Source: Chitinophagales bacterium
GTDB lineage: Bacteria; Bacteroidota; Bacteroidia; Chitinophagales; Saprospiraceae
Length of the DNA: 47,151 nucleotides
Direction: 5' to 3'
Assembly: GCA_026928325.1 (NCBI GenBank)
Contig: JAIXKS010000021.1
Location: 87,542 to 134,692, forward strand
Shown here: piece after piece, positions 7,965 through 17,592 of the stretch
Layout of the letters: the number at the start of each line of letters is the position of its first letter
Numbering within the stretch: position 1 is the first letter of the stretch
Notes under the pieces: generated by a model
Told to the model about the DNA's origin: nothing
The model's database searches: none
Seen by the model: the letters and a program-made list of their open reading frames with translations, nothing else
Position numbers and translations under genes: made by a program

Positions 7965-10232
7965 ATGAAAATTAAACATGTATTTTGGATTGCCATAGTA
8001 ACTTTAACGACTTTTGTCAGTTGTCATCGAGATATAGACGATGACTTTTCAGAAGAAGTCTCCACGACCTTCCAGCCCATCGTCTATCAAGAAATAACGG
8101 GTAATATCATAGGTTTTGTTTACGATGAAGCTTACTTACCGGTGGCGGATGCTCAAGTTTCGATTTACAGCACGACGACCAAGACCGATGAGCACGGCAT
8201 ATTCTATATCAAAAACGCCAAAATGGACCGCCAAGGGACCTACCTAAAGGTGGTTAAAAACGGATATTTCTTGGGTTCGGATATTGTCTATCCTCTAGAG
8301 GAAGGCGCGGCTTATACCCGAGTGAAAATGTTAAAACTAGACAATGCTCTTAATTTTTCAGCGGCTGCTGGTGGCGAGATCGCAATCCCTGAAGGCGGAA
8401 AAGTGATTTTTCCAGCAGGAGCTATCGCTAATGCAGATGGTACGCCCTACCAAGGACAAGTTTTAGTATCAGCCAGATTTTTAAATCCCAATCATCCGGA
8501 TATGGGAGATATGATGCCCGGAGGACTTATGGCGGATGGTGCTAATGGCAATACCTACGTATTAGCTACGCTCGGTATGGCAGCTATCGAATTGCACGAC
8601 CCTTCTGGTAAAACACTCAATATCTTAAAAGGAAAAGAAGCAACCCTTGAATTGCCAGCGGTGACCGGATATCAAGGCAATGAAGTTCCCTTCTGGTATT
8701 TTGACGAGGCCAAAGGAAGATGGCAAGAAGAAGGTGTTGCCGTATTACAAGGCAATAAATTTGTAGCCCAAGTCAAACACTTTAGCTTTTGGAATCTCGA
8801 TGTACCTTATCCTTTGATTCAATTATGCGGAAAAGTCACTTATGAAAACGGTTATCCTGCCCAAAATGTAAATGTACGTATAGATGTAGATGGCTTAGGC
8901 ACGAGATTTGGTTATATCGACGAAAATGGAATGTTTTGTGGCAAAGTACCTAAAGATGTGCAGCTCAAAATCTCTATTTTATCCAATGTATGCAATAAAA
9001 CCCTTGCCGAAACGACGATTGGGCCACTCAAAGATGATACACAAATGAATACCATCATCGTTGATAAAGTCGATATTTACTCAATTGCGGGTAAGGTCAC
9101 GTGCCAAGGAAGTGCACCATTGAGCGGAATCGTTGTTTTAAGAGCTAATAACCGATTATATCCCTTTGCAACAGACGAAAATGGTAATTTCAATATTAAT
9201 ATTTCAGGTTTAGTATGTAATACTTCCGACCAAGTTTCGGTATTTGGCTTTGACAATGCTAGTCACAATACTAGCAACGAGATTGTTTTACCTAATAAAA
9301 TTAATACAAATCTCGAGCTCGAAATATGTGATACAGGATGTCCTTTGGATGGACAAATCACTTATGATTGCGATGAAACCATAAGTGTTCAAATCACTCG
9401 AGGCTCAGGACAATATACCTATCAATGGGAAAACAGTGCTACTACGGCATCCATTCACGTATCTACTTTCGACCTATTCAATCCTAAAACTTATTGTGTA
9501 ACGGTCACAGATTTAGTCAATAATTGTAGTAAAACATTCTGCAATCTCTTCGCAAAACCAGAATTAGGCATAGAGTCTAATTGTCAAGAGGGTATCATTT
9601 ATGCTTATCCACAAGGTGGCCAGCAACCTTATACGATCTTATGGTCGAATGGAAAAACGGATCAAGAATTACATGTAACGCAAGCCGGTACCTATTGTAT
9701 TACGCTTACGGACAATTTGGGTTGTTCTGTAGAAAAATGTGTCGAATTTAATCCGGTCACCATGAATACGACACCGATATCTTGTTCCAATCAAACATAT
9801 AGGTTTGATTCATCCCCATTCAGTGGCGGCAATTATTATCCTCAAGGTGCAAATGGAGGCAGAATCACCTACCCGATCGAAATTAATATTTTTGAAACAG
9901 GTTTTATATTTGATATCTTTATAGGCAATGATTATTGTAGCTTTTATGACCGGATCACCTTACCTAGGCTCATCAATGGACTCAAAGCCACACCGACACA
10001 TACCACATGCAGCGGTTGCAGTGATGGAAAGATTCAAATCGAATTGATTAACGGAGCTACCTGTGAAAACTGTGTTGCCGGAAGCACACGGGTTTACAAA
10101 ACCGATAATCTCAATACGGACTTATCTTCGATTAACAATAGCGGTAATTTACCAGCAGGTAATTATTACGTAGTCGTCGTCGATAATAATACAAATTGTT
10201 TTATAGCCTTCGAGAAAGTAACCATCAATTAA
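7965..10232 (+). CDS. Large lipoprotein with carboxypeptidase-regulatory-like and PKD/SprB-like repeats
   Basis: ATG 7965 is chosen over the upstream GTG (7935) because it gives MKIKHVFWIAIVTLTTFVSC, a lipoprotein signal with Cys at 20. The 755-residue protein next has a carboxypeptidase-regulatory-like beta-sandwich (GNIIGFVYDEAYLPVADAQV, TKTDEHGIFYI), then a conserved middle segment (FPAGAIANADGTPYQGQVLV) and two more sandwich domains with CGKVTYENGYPAQNVNV and AGKVTCQGSAPL. The C-terminal third is Cys-rich, with SprB-like repeats (ITRGSGQYTYQWENSAT, CVTVTDLVNNC, ITLTDNLGCSVEKCVEF). No sorting domain ends it. It opens an operon with an ECF sigma factor (24-base gap) and a barrel-anchored protein, so a surface sensor or structural role regulated by the sigma factor is plausible but unproven. 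Confidence 0.85.
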   Translation: MKIKHVFWIAIVTLTTFVSCHRDIDDDFSEEVSTTFQPIVYQEITGNIIGFVYDEAYLPVADAQVSIYSTTTKTDEHGIFYIKNAKMDRQGTYLKVVKNGYFLGSDIVYPLEEGAAYTRVKMLKLDNALNFSAAAGGEIAIPEGGKVIFPAGAIANADGTPYQGQVLVSARFLNPNHPDMGDMMPGGLMADGANGNTYVLATLGMAAIELHDPSGKTLNILKGKEATLELPAVTGYQGNEVPFWYFDEAKGRWQEEGVAVLQGNKFVAQVKHFSFWNLDVPYPLIQLCGKVTYENGYPAQNVNVRIDVDGLGTRFGYIDENGMFCGKVPKDVQLKISILSNVCNKTLAETTIGPLKDDTQMNTIIVDKVDIYSIAGKVTCQGSAPLSGIVVLRANNRLYPFATDENGNFNINISGLVCNTSDQVSVFGFDNASHNTSNEIVLPNKINTNLELEICDTGCPLDGQITYDCDETISVQITRGSGQYTYQWENSATTASIHVSTFDLFNPKTYCVTVTDLVNNCSKTFCNLFAKPELGIESNCQEGIIYAYPQGGQQPYTILWSNGKTDQELHVTQAGTYCITLTDNLGCSVEKCVEFNPVTMNTTPISCSNQTYRFDSSPFSGGNYYPQGANGGRITYPIEINIFETGFIFDIFIGNDYCSFYDRITLPRLINGLKATPTHTTCSGCSDGKIQIELINGATCENCVAGSTRVYKTDNLNTDLSSINNSGNLPAGNYYVVVVDNNTNCFIAFEKVTIN

Positions 10233-10256
10233 AAACAAAATATAGACGGATATATA

Positions 10257-10823
10257 GTGGATTTAGATACTATAATACAAGGATGTAAGGAGGGAAACCG
10301 AGCAAGTCAGGATGCTCTGGTGCGGAAGTTTGCACCAGGGCTCCTTTCGCTGTGTGTCCGATATACGTCGGATTACGACCTTGGTCGCGACGCCTTACAA
10401 GAAAGTTTTATCAGTATATTCAAATCCATTCATCAATACAATGGTCAAGGTTCATTTGAAGGTTGGATTAGAAAAATCGCTGTCCGTGCTGCTTTAGGCC
10501 TAAAGAAAAAATTTAGAACCTTTAGATTTGAAGCTGTAACGGAAGAAGAAATAGGACAATATGCCGCTATTCCAGATATTTACACGGATATGAATACGGA
10601 AGATATTCTTGCATTGATGCTTCAATTACCCGAAACCCTTTATCTAGTTTTTAACCTCTATGTCGTCGAGGGGTATCAGCATCGTGAAATTGCAGATATT
10701 CTCGGCATTACTGAAAGCACGTCTCGGGCTTCTCTATTCAAAGCCAGAAACCGAATGATAACCTTACTTGAACAACAAACACCCAAAACAATAAAATCAT
10801 CCATTTACCCATCTTCAATATAA
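10257..10823 (+). CDS. ECF-type RNA polymerase sigma factor
   Basis: This 188-residue protein has both domains of an ECF sigma factor: region 2 (about residues 20-85, with LCVRYTSDYDLGRDALQESF, then ISIFKSIHQYNGQGSFEGWI and RKIAVRAAL) and region 4 (about 120-175, LPETLYLVFNLYVVEGYQHR then EIADILGITESTSRASLFKA). It would direct RNA polymerase to a dedicated set of promoters. The start is a GTG at 10257, 24 bases after the preceding stop. The next gene begins six bases after its stop and encodes a protein with a short cytosolic N-terminus and one membrane helix, the arrangement of an anti-sigma factor. The three genes probably form one transcript. The target regulon cannot be inferred. Confidence 0.95.
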   Translation: MDLDTIIQGCKEGNRASQDALVRKFAPGLLSLCVRYTSDYDLGRDALQESFISIFKSIHQYNGQGSFEGWIRKIAVRAALGLKKKFRTFRFEAVTEEEIGQYAAIPDIYTDMNTEDILALMLQLPETLYLVFNLYVVEGYQHREIADILGITESTSRASLFKARNRMITLLEQQTPKTIKSSIYPSSI

Positions 10824-10829
10824 ATAGAT

Positions 10830-12200
10830 ATGGATTATAGAGACTTCGAAAAACATATAGCACACCAACTCAATGTCCATGAATTACCCTTGGATACAGA
10901 GGCTTTTATCGAGCAACTACACGGCAAGAAGTCCCGCCGCAAACTATGGTGGCTTTGGATGATAATCCCTACCTTAGTGGCATCGGGTTTATATGGCCTA
11001 TTTTTTGTGCAAGAACAAGGCACTATGGACGTTCCGCATCAAGAGAAAGTTATAGAAAAGCCAATAGCTCATCAGCAAATTGTCGAAGCTGCCGAACCCA
11101 TGGTTATCGACTTGAACCCGACCGATATAGTAGCTAATACGGTGAACTCGCCGACGCTACCGTCAGCAGGTGAAACAGAAAATATGGGTACTTTATCCGG
11201 ATTCAACCAACAATCCACCATGATACAATCACAAAAACACGGGGTAACGGCTCAAGATGCAACTCACAACACCACTGAAGCATGGCAAAACGCCGGTATT
11301 CAGCAAATCATCCCTATTGAAGATCAGGTCGAAGCAGAAGTTGATGGTCAAAATATTGCAGAAAATCAAATCAAATATTCGACATTAAGCCCATTATCGA
11401 GTACACTTAGTGGCTTAGCCATAGATCGACAGCTTCCATACCCGGGCGACAAGATTATATGTCCGGATTTTTCGACGCGTACTAAGTTGAATTTCGAACT
11501 CATCCCTGAAATTGGTGTTTTCTTACCTATAAAAAATTTAGAAATCATATCATCAGATCCAGTAATCACGAGCAAAAGAAAAGACTTGGAAGAATCATTA
11601 GAGGGAATTTCTGCTGCATTATACGGGAAAATCAGTCACAGAAAATTTCCACTTTATCTAAAAGCCGGAGTTTCCTGGTCAAAATTAACAGAAAAAACCG
11701 TTCTTGATTACTCCTATATGATGCGTGATACTACCAAGGGTATTATATCTGTGACCTATTCCCAAACGGGTGATACCATAACAGCCATTATAGGAGATAT
11801 CGTTTCAGAGCGAAAGTTTTCAGGTAGCAAAACCCGACATTACGCATTAAAAATGTGGGATATCCCGGTGATGATCGGTTATGAAAAACAATGGAACCAA
11901 TGGATTGTCGGAGCCGAATTGGGTGCGGTGATCAATCTCTCGTTAGAGGCTGAAGGACATATGCTTCAGACAGACTCGTCCTTTATCGATGTGAAAAACC
12001 CAAACCAACTGTTTCATTCGAAACTTGGGTTATCATATACCGGTGGGCTTTTTATTGGTCGCAACCTGAATTCTTGGAGCCGCATCTACCTGACAGCTCG
12101 CATGCGCTACCTACCCGATTCCTTTAATGTTCCTTCGGCAGATTACAAACAGCAATATCAATTTGTAGGTTTGTACGCAGGTTACAGTATTGCTTTTTAG
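10830..12200 (+). CDS. Membrane-anchored protein with C-terminal barrel, candidate anti-sigma/envelope sensor
   Basis: The 456-residue product starts with about 38 cytosolic residues (acidic, then KKSRRK), followed by one membrane helix at about 39-60 (LWWLWMIIPTLVASGLYGLFFV). Residues 61-210 form a low-complexity Gln/Thr/Ser-rich linker. From about 215 alternating aromatic/hydrophobic strands appear (LNFELIPEIGVFLPI, RKFPLYLKAGVSWSKL, WNQWIVGAELGAVINLSLEA, SRIYLTARMRYLPDSF), and the chain ends FVGLYAGYSIAF with a terminal aromatic, as outer-membrane barrel proteins do. An N-terminal domain facing the sigma factor and a barrel across the periplasm would link outer membrane to cytosol; this is inference. 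The gene follows the sigma gene by six bases. Confidence 0.75.
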   Translation: MDYRDFEKHIAHQLNVHELPLDTEAFIEQLHGKKSRRKLWWLWMIIPTLVASGLYGLFFVQEQGTMDVPHQEKVIEKPIAHQQIVEAAEPMVIDLNPTDIVANTVNSPTLPSAGETENMGTLSGFNQQSTMIQSQKHGVTAQDATHNTTEAWQNAGIQQIIPIEDQVEAEVDGQNIAENQIKYSTLSPLSSTLSGLAIDRQLPYPGDKIICPDFSTRTKLNFELIPEIGVFLPIKNLEIISSDPVITSKRKDLEESLEGISAALYGKISHRKFPLYLKAGVSWSKLTEKTVLDYSYMMRDTTKGIISVTYSQTGDTITAIIGDIVSERKFSGSKTRHYALKMWDIPVMIGYEKQWNQWIVGAELGAVINLSLEAEGHMLQTDSSFIDVKNPNQLFHSKLGLSYTGGLFIGRNLNSWSRIYLTARMRYLPDSFNVPSADYKQQYQFVGLYAGYSIAF

Positions 12201-12205
12201 GGAAA

Positions 12206-13564
12206 CTAAACGGTGAGTTTTTTACGCCAAGGGCCAAATTTAATATACAAGTAACTCGGCATAATCATGCTTAGCCAGTAAGTCCATTCGCTCATCCAAC
12301 CGATTTCTAGCGGATATTTCATGATTTCGATGGTTATCCAAACGTATAAAAGATAAACCGTGATACCAGCCATTTCCGTAAATAGGACAATTTTGGTTTG
12401 GCCCGTAGCGACTACGCTATTAAGCCAGATAACCCCAATCGTCGTCATAAACATGGCCACGCTTACGATACGTAAAATATTGATTCCGGCTTCTACGAAA
12501 TGCGGTGGTTGTCCGAATAAGCCGAAAAATAACGTAGGAAAAACATTTAACAAGATGATTAAAGCGCTCATTCCTGTCAAGCTAATCAACAATAATCTTC
12601 GGATCGTTGAGATTACTTCTTCATGTCGCTTTTGACCGATCAAATTGCTGAGAATGGTATTGGTCGATGAACCAAATGACCACGAAAAGACACCGCCCAA
12701 CCCAAATAAATTGCGCATCGCTTGTGATATTGCTTGCTCTTCAACAGTATAATTTCGACTGACTAGGATAAAAAACACCCACCACGACCAAGTACCTAAT
12801 GTGAGTTGCAACATCAATGGAAACCCAACCTTAAACACAAGACCAATCTTGCGTAATGACACTGCAAAATTCGGAACAATATGATAATTCCGCTTTATGT
12901 TTAGCGAATAAATGACCAGCATCACGGTAAGCATGCCCACCAATTCTGAGATCACCGATGCATAAGCAGCACCGTTAAAACCAAGGTTGGGAAGCCCTAA
13001 ATTTCCGAAAATCAAACCATAATCGAGCACAATATTCACGACAGATTGAATAATCGCAATGATAATCAGGTACCTTGTTTTTTGAATGGTTATCAAAAAG
13101 GAATTTTGCATTTGAAGCGCAAATAGAAAAAACAGGCCGACGATCCTGATATTGAGATAATCACCCGCTATTTGCACGCCGCTTCCTTCTACGCCGGCCC
13201 AAGACATGATCGGTTTTATGGCAACCCAAGTAAAAACATTGAAAATCACGGCAAGTAGAAGCCCTAAGAGAATACCGTGCCACAAGATTACAAAAATGGC
13301 ATTTCGGTTTTCAGCACCAGCCTTTCGCGACATTAAGGACAAAAGCGCATTGTTCAGTCCATAGCCTAAAGAAGCGAATATAAGATAATACACACCCGTT
13401 ATCCCGGCCAATGCCAATTCTTGACTTCCCAAATGGCCCAAAAACGCTGCATTAAAAAGGTAGTTGAGTTCCGGAATCAGCTTCGCCATACTGATCGGCA
13501 AGGTCAGCATGATGATATTTCTAACAGAAGTATCGATTTTAAGAGAAGCGACGGATTGTGGCAT
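12206..13564 (-). CDS. MATE-family efflux transporter
   Basis: This 452-residue integral membrane protein has about twelve hydrophobic segments in two six-helix halves, the MATE layout, with the PISMAKLIPELNYLFNAAFLG entry helix and a second half starting near SLRKIGLVFKVGFPLMLQ. MATE proteins export drugs or other compounds in exchange for Na+ or H+; the substrate here is unknown. The ATG at 13564 lies one base past the stop of the M15 peptidase gene, so it is the last gene of the 14725-12206 operon. It ends five bases from the end of the convergent barrel-protein gene, with no terminator between. MATE-like flippases of the MurJ or Wzx type were considered; the half-and-half layout favours MATE. 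Confidence 0.88.
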   Translation of the reverse strand: MPQSVASLKIDTSVRNIIMLTLPISMAKLIPELNYLFNAAFLGHLGSQELALAGITGVYYLIFASLGYGLNNALLSLMSRKAGAENRNAIFVILWHGILLGLLLAVIFNVFTWVAIKPIMSWAGVEGSGVQIAGDYLNIRIVGLFFLFALQMQNSFLITIQKTRYLIIIAIIQSVVNIVLDYGLIFGNLGLPNLGFNGAAYASVISELVGMLTVMLVIYSLNIKRNYHIVPNFAVSLRKIGLVFKVGFPLMLQLTLGTWSWWVFFILVSRNYTVEEQAISQAMRNLFGLGGVFSWSFGSSTNTILSNLIGQKRHEEVISTIRRLLLISLTGMSALIILLNVFPTLFFGLFGQPPHFVEAGINILRIVSVAMFMTTIGVIWLNSVVATGQTKIVLFTEMAGITVYLLYVWITIEIMKYPLEIGWMSEWTYWLSMIMPSYLYIKFGPWRKKLTV

Positions 13565-13565
13565 G

Positions 13566-14384
13566 TTAATTAGATTGGCAAGCCGTACTTATTCCTAGTA
13601 TATAATGGCGAAGCATATCGATGGCAACTGCGGTTTCACTTCCCATAAATCCAGCAATCATCTCATTTTTAAAATACCTTTTGGCTTGCTCGGTCAAGGG
13701 TATCGAAACCGGCATGTACGACCAATGCCACTTCTCTTCAAAATACCCAGAGTTTCGATCCGTCCCCATCTCGGAGTAGGGTTGGCAGAAGCCATATTGG
13801 TGTGCGTGTTCCTGCATCCATGTATATATTTTCAAGCCTTCGCCCTTTTCAAAATAGGGATTATTAAAGTTATTGAGGTCGATATCGCTTCCCCAATGAT
13901 GCCTGGACGTACCCGGCATAGAGCTGTACTCGAGGATTTTTCTGGCTCTTTGTTCGGGATCGGGAATATCCTTAGCAGCATTAATACCGCCTTCAAGCAA
14001 GGTTTTTCCCGTCCATTTATTCTCCCAAATTCGCTTTTGATTGTCAAAATTGCGCGTTGCAGACAAAATCTTTAGCGTGATGCCTTCCTTTTTTGCCGCT
14101 TCATACATAGCTATAAAGGCATCCAACACATCTTTGCGCAAATACCTAATTTCACTATCTCTGTACATGGTTGGAATGACCACAAAATCCGGATGTTTTG
14201 CAGGGTCAAATTGCCCCATAATATATGCCAGATCTACCGTATCCCTTGCTTCACTAGGAATTGTATCCTGATTTGCTGCCTGAATGACTTCGGGCAGCGG
14301 CATAGGATTGGTTGCTGTTCCCTTACAGGAGGATAGCGCGAGAACTTGAATAAGCAATAAGTAAAATACAATTTTAAACTTCAT
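13566..14384 (-). CDS. M15-family D-Ala-D-Ala carboxypeptidase-like lipoprotein
   Basis: A 272-residue envelope peptidase that probably trims peptidoglycan stem peptides. The ATG at 14384 shares its first base with the TGA of the upstream gene; a TTG at 14387 would add one Met. A lipoprotein signal (KIVFYLLLIQVLALSSC, Cys20) is followed by an M15 VanY-type zinc domain. Its motif SRHHWGSDID (residues 160-169) carries the ligands His162 and Asp169, and EKWHW gives Glu217 and His220. All four key residues are present. It lies in a tight operon between a small membrane protein and a MATE transporter. Activity on DD- or LD-bonds cannot be told from sequence alone. Confidence 0.88.
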   Translation of the reverse strand: MKFKIVFYLLLIQVLALSSCKGTATNPMPLPEVIQAANQDTIPSEARDTVDLAYIMGQFDPAKHPDFVVIPTMYRDSEIRYLRKDVLDAFIAMYEAAKKEGITLKILSATRNFDNQKRIWENKWTGKTLLEGGINAAKDIPDPEQRARKILEYSSMPGTSRHHWGSDIDLNNFNNPYFEKGEGLKIYTWMQEHAHQYGFCQPYSEMGTDRNSGYFEEKWHWSYMPVSIPLTEQAKRYFKNEMIAGFMGSETAVAIDMLRHYILGISTACQSN

Positions 14385-14725
14385 CAATTCGTTTTTACCT
14401 TTCTTTGAGCAATGAGCGTAATGGTTGACATCATAGCGGTAAAAACCATAATAGCATAGAAAACACCTTCCCGATAATTTTCAACGCTTAATGTTTCCCA
14501 AGACATTTTAGCCAAAAACAACAACGAAGCTATCGTAATAAAAATGGCGGCATTGACTTGTGCCTTGTTGTTAAACATAATACCATTATTGAGCGAAAGC
14601 AAAATTATACCCATCGCCAAAGGAAATAATTGGTGAATACCTTGATTAACGGCATCATAGTAAATCCAGAAACTTAGAAAAATCTGAACTAATGCGTGTA
14701 TTAAATTAGCTTGCCTTTTAGTCAT
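14384..14725 (-). CDS. Small membrane protein of unknown function
   Basis: The 113-residue product has four hydrophobic segments (about residues 8-24, 32-48, 57-74 and 86-104) and a basic C-terminus, so it should span the inner membrane four times. I recognise no family. Its TGA stop overlaps the ATG of the M15 peptidase by one base, so it heads the three-gene operon to 12206. A role in the envelope is suggested by that context and nothing else. Confidence 0.8.
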   Translation of the reverse strand: MTKRQANLIHALVQIFLSFWIYYDAVNQGIHQLFPLAMGIILLSLNNGIMFNNKAQVNAAIFITIASLLFLAKMSWETLSVENYREGVFYAIMVFTAMMSTITLIAQRKVKTN

Positions 14726-14820
14726 ACAAAGGGAATCAATCTTTTGATGTAACTATTCGAAACAACGGATTCCGACAAATGGTTTATAACTGCCGGATTT
14801 ATGACTTCTCAGCGCTCTAT

Positions 14821-16995
14821 TTACAATTTTTCAAATATAAAATTCGTCATTTTAGTATATAGATGAATGGTTGCATTGTCGCCATAGATACCGTGATTTC
14901 GATTTGGATAAAAGTAAGTATCAAATTGTTTATTCGCTTTTATCAGGGCATTTGCCATTTCGACAGTATTTTGAAAATGAACGTTGTCATCTGCCATCCC
15001 GTGAACCAAGAGATAATTGCCTTTGAGCCGATCAACAAAGTTAATGGGCGAATTATCTGCATATCCATTTGGATTTTCGGCTGTTGTCCGCATATATCGC
15101 TCTGTATAAACGGAGTCATACCATTTCCAGTTGGTCACGGGCGCTACTGCAATTGCCGCTTTAAACACGTCGTTCCCTTTTAATATACACAATGAAGACA
15201 TATAGCCACCGTAACTCCATCCCCAAATTCCGATGCGCGATTTGTCCACAAAAGGCAAGGAGCCCAAATATTTGGCAGTTTCGATTTGATCCAACGTTTC
15301 ATAATGGCCAAGCTTGAGGTAGGTCATTTTTTTAAAGGCTTCTCCGCGACCACCTGTTCCTCGTCCATCCACGCAGACGACGACGTATCCCGACTGTGCC
15401 AACAATTGATGCCACCAATAGCTAGAGCCGCGCCATCCATCGGAGACCGATTGGCTTCCTGGTCCACTGTACTGGGTCATCAATACCGGATACTTTTTAC
15501 CAGGTTTAAAATCCTTTGGTTTTAGCATCCATCCGTTTAACTGTACGTTTTCTAAGGTAGTAAAGCTAAAAAACTCGATAGGATTCGTCCCATAATTGCT
15601 TTGAAGTGTTGCGTAATCCTTGTTATCTTCGATTACTCGAATGACCTTTCCATTGCGATCATAAACCGTATAGGTTGGTGGTCTATTGATGGTACTGTAA
15701 TTCACACTGTAATAATCGAAGGTACTACTAAACTGAGCACTACTCGTACCTTCCTTGGTCGGTGTCAAGTTGGTCAACTTTTTACCATCCAAGTTTACTG
15801 AAAACACGCTTTTGCGCAGTGGACTTTCGTCAATAGCTTGAAAATATACCTTTTTATTTTTTTCATCAATGCCATAAAACCGAGTGACATCATACTTTCC
15901 TTCAGTCAACTTCACCTTTTGCTTTCCATCCATACCCATTAAGTAGATCTGATTGTATCCTTCTTTTTCAGATAGCCAGATAAAATGCTTATTGTCCTTC
16001 AAAAAAGTTAGGTCATCATCGATAGATATATAATATTGGTTTTGCTCCTCATACAAAACCGAAGACTTATAATTTCTCGTTTCTAACAAGTAGAGTTTCA
16101 AATCATTTTGATGTCTATTGAGCTTATAAATGCATAATTTGTTAGGATCTTCAGTCCACTTGAGTCGAGGAACATACATCTCCTTGAGATCTCCGATATC
16201 AACTTTGACGGGCTTGCCTCTGACAAATTCAAATACCCAGACGCTTACTTCTGAATTATTTTCACCGACTTTTGGGTACTTGAACGTTTCATTTTCAGGA
16301 TACATGTCACCATGATACATTTGCATCGTAAATTCAGGGACCTTGCTTTCATCAAAACGAATATAAGCGATTTTTTTACTATCTGGAGCCCAATAAAAAG
16401 CCCTAGTAAAACTAAATTCTTCCTCATAAACCCAATCTGCCATCCCGTTGATGATACTGTTTTTCGCACCATCTTTTGTGATTTGTGTTAATTGTCCATT
16501 GGACAAGTCCTGAACAAAGAGGTTATTATTGTGAACAAATGCCACCTTGCTACCATCCGGTGACAACTGAGGATTGATGACCTTACCGTGGCTATATACT
16601 TCTGTCAACATTTTTGACGAAACATCATATACATGACATTTGACCTTAGAAGAATGGCGGTACACCGACTCGTGTTCGGACTCGATCAGGATTTTGCCTT
16701 CATCATTAGAAAAATCATAACTGCCGATGCTTCCATTAAAATTGGTCTTACCCTTATAATCTTGGGCATTAAATAGGATTTCTACGACATTGCCGGACGT
16801 GATATCGTGCTTATTAATCGCTTGATTGCGCAAAGTCGTGTAATGCTTGCCATCATTCATAAAGTTAAATCCCGGAACTGACTTCGCATTAAAAGCGTAT
16901 TTTACAAAAATATCGTCTAGCGTTATGGCTTTTTGGCTAAAGCCGACATTCGTCCCAAAAATCAATAAAGTCAGAATAAGCAAAATGTGTCGCAT
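14821..16995 (-). CDS. Dipeptidyl peptidase IV-type serine peptidase (S9B)
   Basis: This 724-residue exported enzyme releases N-terminal dipeptides with Pro or Ala at position two. A signal peptide (residues 1-20, ending FGTNVGFSQ) is followed by a DPP-IV N-terminal propeller that includes the double-Glu motif in WVYEEEFSF, which binds the substrate N-terminus. The C-terminal alpha/beta hydrolase domain has the nucleophile Ser594 in GWSYGGYMS, Asp669/670 in HGMADDNVHF, and His701 in NRNHG. Length is standard. It probably acts in the periplasm or at the surface on peptides for nutrition. A TAAATTTG box lies at 17029-17036 upstream. Downstream begins the M15 operon, 95 bases away, likely separately transcribed. 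Confidence 0.92.
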   Translation of the reverse strand: MRHILLILTLLIFGTNVGFSQKAITLDDIFVKYAFNAKSVPGFNFMNDGKHYTTLRNQAINKHDITSGNVVEILFNAQDYKGKTNFNGSIGSYDFSNDEGKILIESEHESVYRHSSKVKCHVYDVSSKMLTEVYSHGKVINPQLSPDGSKVAFVHNNNLFVQDLSNGQLTQITKDGAKNSIINGMADWVYEEEFSFTRAFYWAPDSKKIAYIRFDESKVPEFTMQMYHGDMYPENETFKYPKVGENNSEVSVWVFEFVRGKPVKVDIGDLKEMYVPRLKWTEDPNKLCIYKLNRHQNDLKLYLLETRNYKSSVLYEEQNQYYISIDDDLTFLKDNKHFIWLSEKEGYNQIYLMGMDGKQKVKLTEGKYDVTRFYGIDEKNKKVYFQAIDESPLRKSVFSVNLDGKKLTNLTPTKEGTSSAQFSSTFDYYSVNYSTINRPPTYTVYDRNGKVIRVIEDNKDYATLQSNYGTNPIEFFSFTTLENVQLNGWMLKPKDFKPGKKYPVLMTQYSGPGSQSVSDGWRGSSYWWHQLLAQSGYVVVCVDGRGTGGRGEAFKKMTYLKLGHYETLDQIETAKYLGSLPFVDKSRIGIWGWSYGGYMSSLCILKGNDVFKAAIAVAPVTNWKWYDSVYTERYMRTTAENPNGYADNSPINFVDRLKGNYLLVHGMADDNVHFQNTVEMANALIKANKQFDTYFYPNRNHGIYGDNATIHLYTKMTNFIFEKL

Positions 16996-17028
16996 CGTTT
17001 AAATGAATTTACTTGATTAGATAAACCA

Positions 17029-17036
17029 CAAATTTA
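17029..17036 (-). promoter_or_regulatory. Candidate -7 box for the DPP-IV gene
   Basis: CAAATTTA on the plus strand is TAAATTTG on the minus strand, a TAnnTTTG match 34-41 bases before the ATG at 16995. Confidence 0.4.
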
Positions 17037-17111
17037 AAACAATTGTGGGAATAGCCAAGATATACTTGATCTATGGCTATAAAATACAAAAATTATCGCA
17101 AAATATGTCTT

Positions 17112-17271
17112 AGTGCAACGTCCATAAAAAGACTTATATCATAATGGAAGTAATTTTTTTAAAGATCAAGGCAAAAAACGCAGGCATAGTGGTAACTATG
17201 GCGAGTATTTTTAACGATGAGATTTGAAAAAAGAACAACATTTTATTAAGATTTTTTTGTGGACAGAGCAC
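17112..17271 (+). repeat. 160-bp palindromic element, locus 1 copy 1
   Basis: First of three head-to-tail copies with an exact 160-bp period. Its left end is degraded (GTGCAACGTC instead of GTGCTCTGTC); from ATAAAAAGAC onward it matches copies 2 and 3. A TA dinucleotide precedes the end. It carries the intact 27-codon ORF at 17144-17227. Confidence 0.95.
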
Positions 17272-17431
17272 AGTGCTCTGTCTATAAAAAGACTTATATC
17301 ATAATGGAAGTAATTTTTTTAAAGATCAAGGCAAAAAACGCAGGCATAGTGGTAACTATGGCGAGTATTTTTAACGATGAGATTTGAAAAAAGAACAACA
17401 TTTTATTAAGATTTTTTTGTGGACAGAGCAC
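17272..17431 (+). repeat. 160-bp palindromic element, locus 1 copy 2
   Basis: Full copy with GTGCTCTGTC and GACAGAGCAC ends. As far as I can read it is identical to copy 3. The junction with the neighbours is GAGCAC-A-GTGCTC, one T short of the TA seen at other loci. ORF at 17304-17387. Confidence 0.95.
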
Positions 17432-17592
17432 AGTGCTCTGTCTATAAAAAGACTTATATCATAATGGAAGTAATTTTTTTAAAGATCAAGGCAAAAAACG
17501 CAGGCATAGTGGTAACTATGGCGAGTATTTTTAACGATGAGATTTGAAAAAAGAACAACATTTTATTAAGATTTTTTTGTGGACAGAGCACT
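17432..17592 (+). repeat. 160-bp palindromic element, locus 1 copy 3
   Basis: Last copy of the triplet, followed by TA. Its final bases overlap the stop codon (TAG, 17593-17591) of the minus-strand exonuclease gene. ORF at 17464-17547. Confidence 0.95.

Noticed and set aside
13605-14075. 156-codon plus-strand ORF
   Set aside because: It lies wholly inside the M15 peptidase gene on the other strand, whose catalytic motifs are intact; a shadow.
17112-17592. attC/integron-cassette array
   Set aside because: No integrase or cassette genes between copies, and the copies are directly adjacent with TA junctions.
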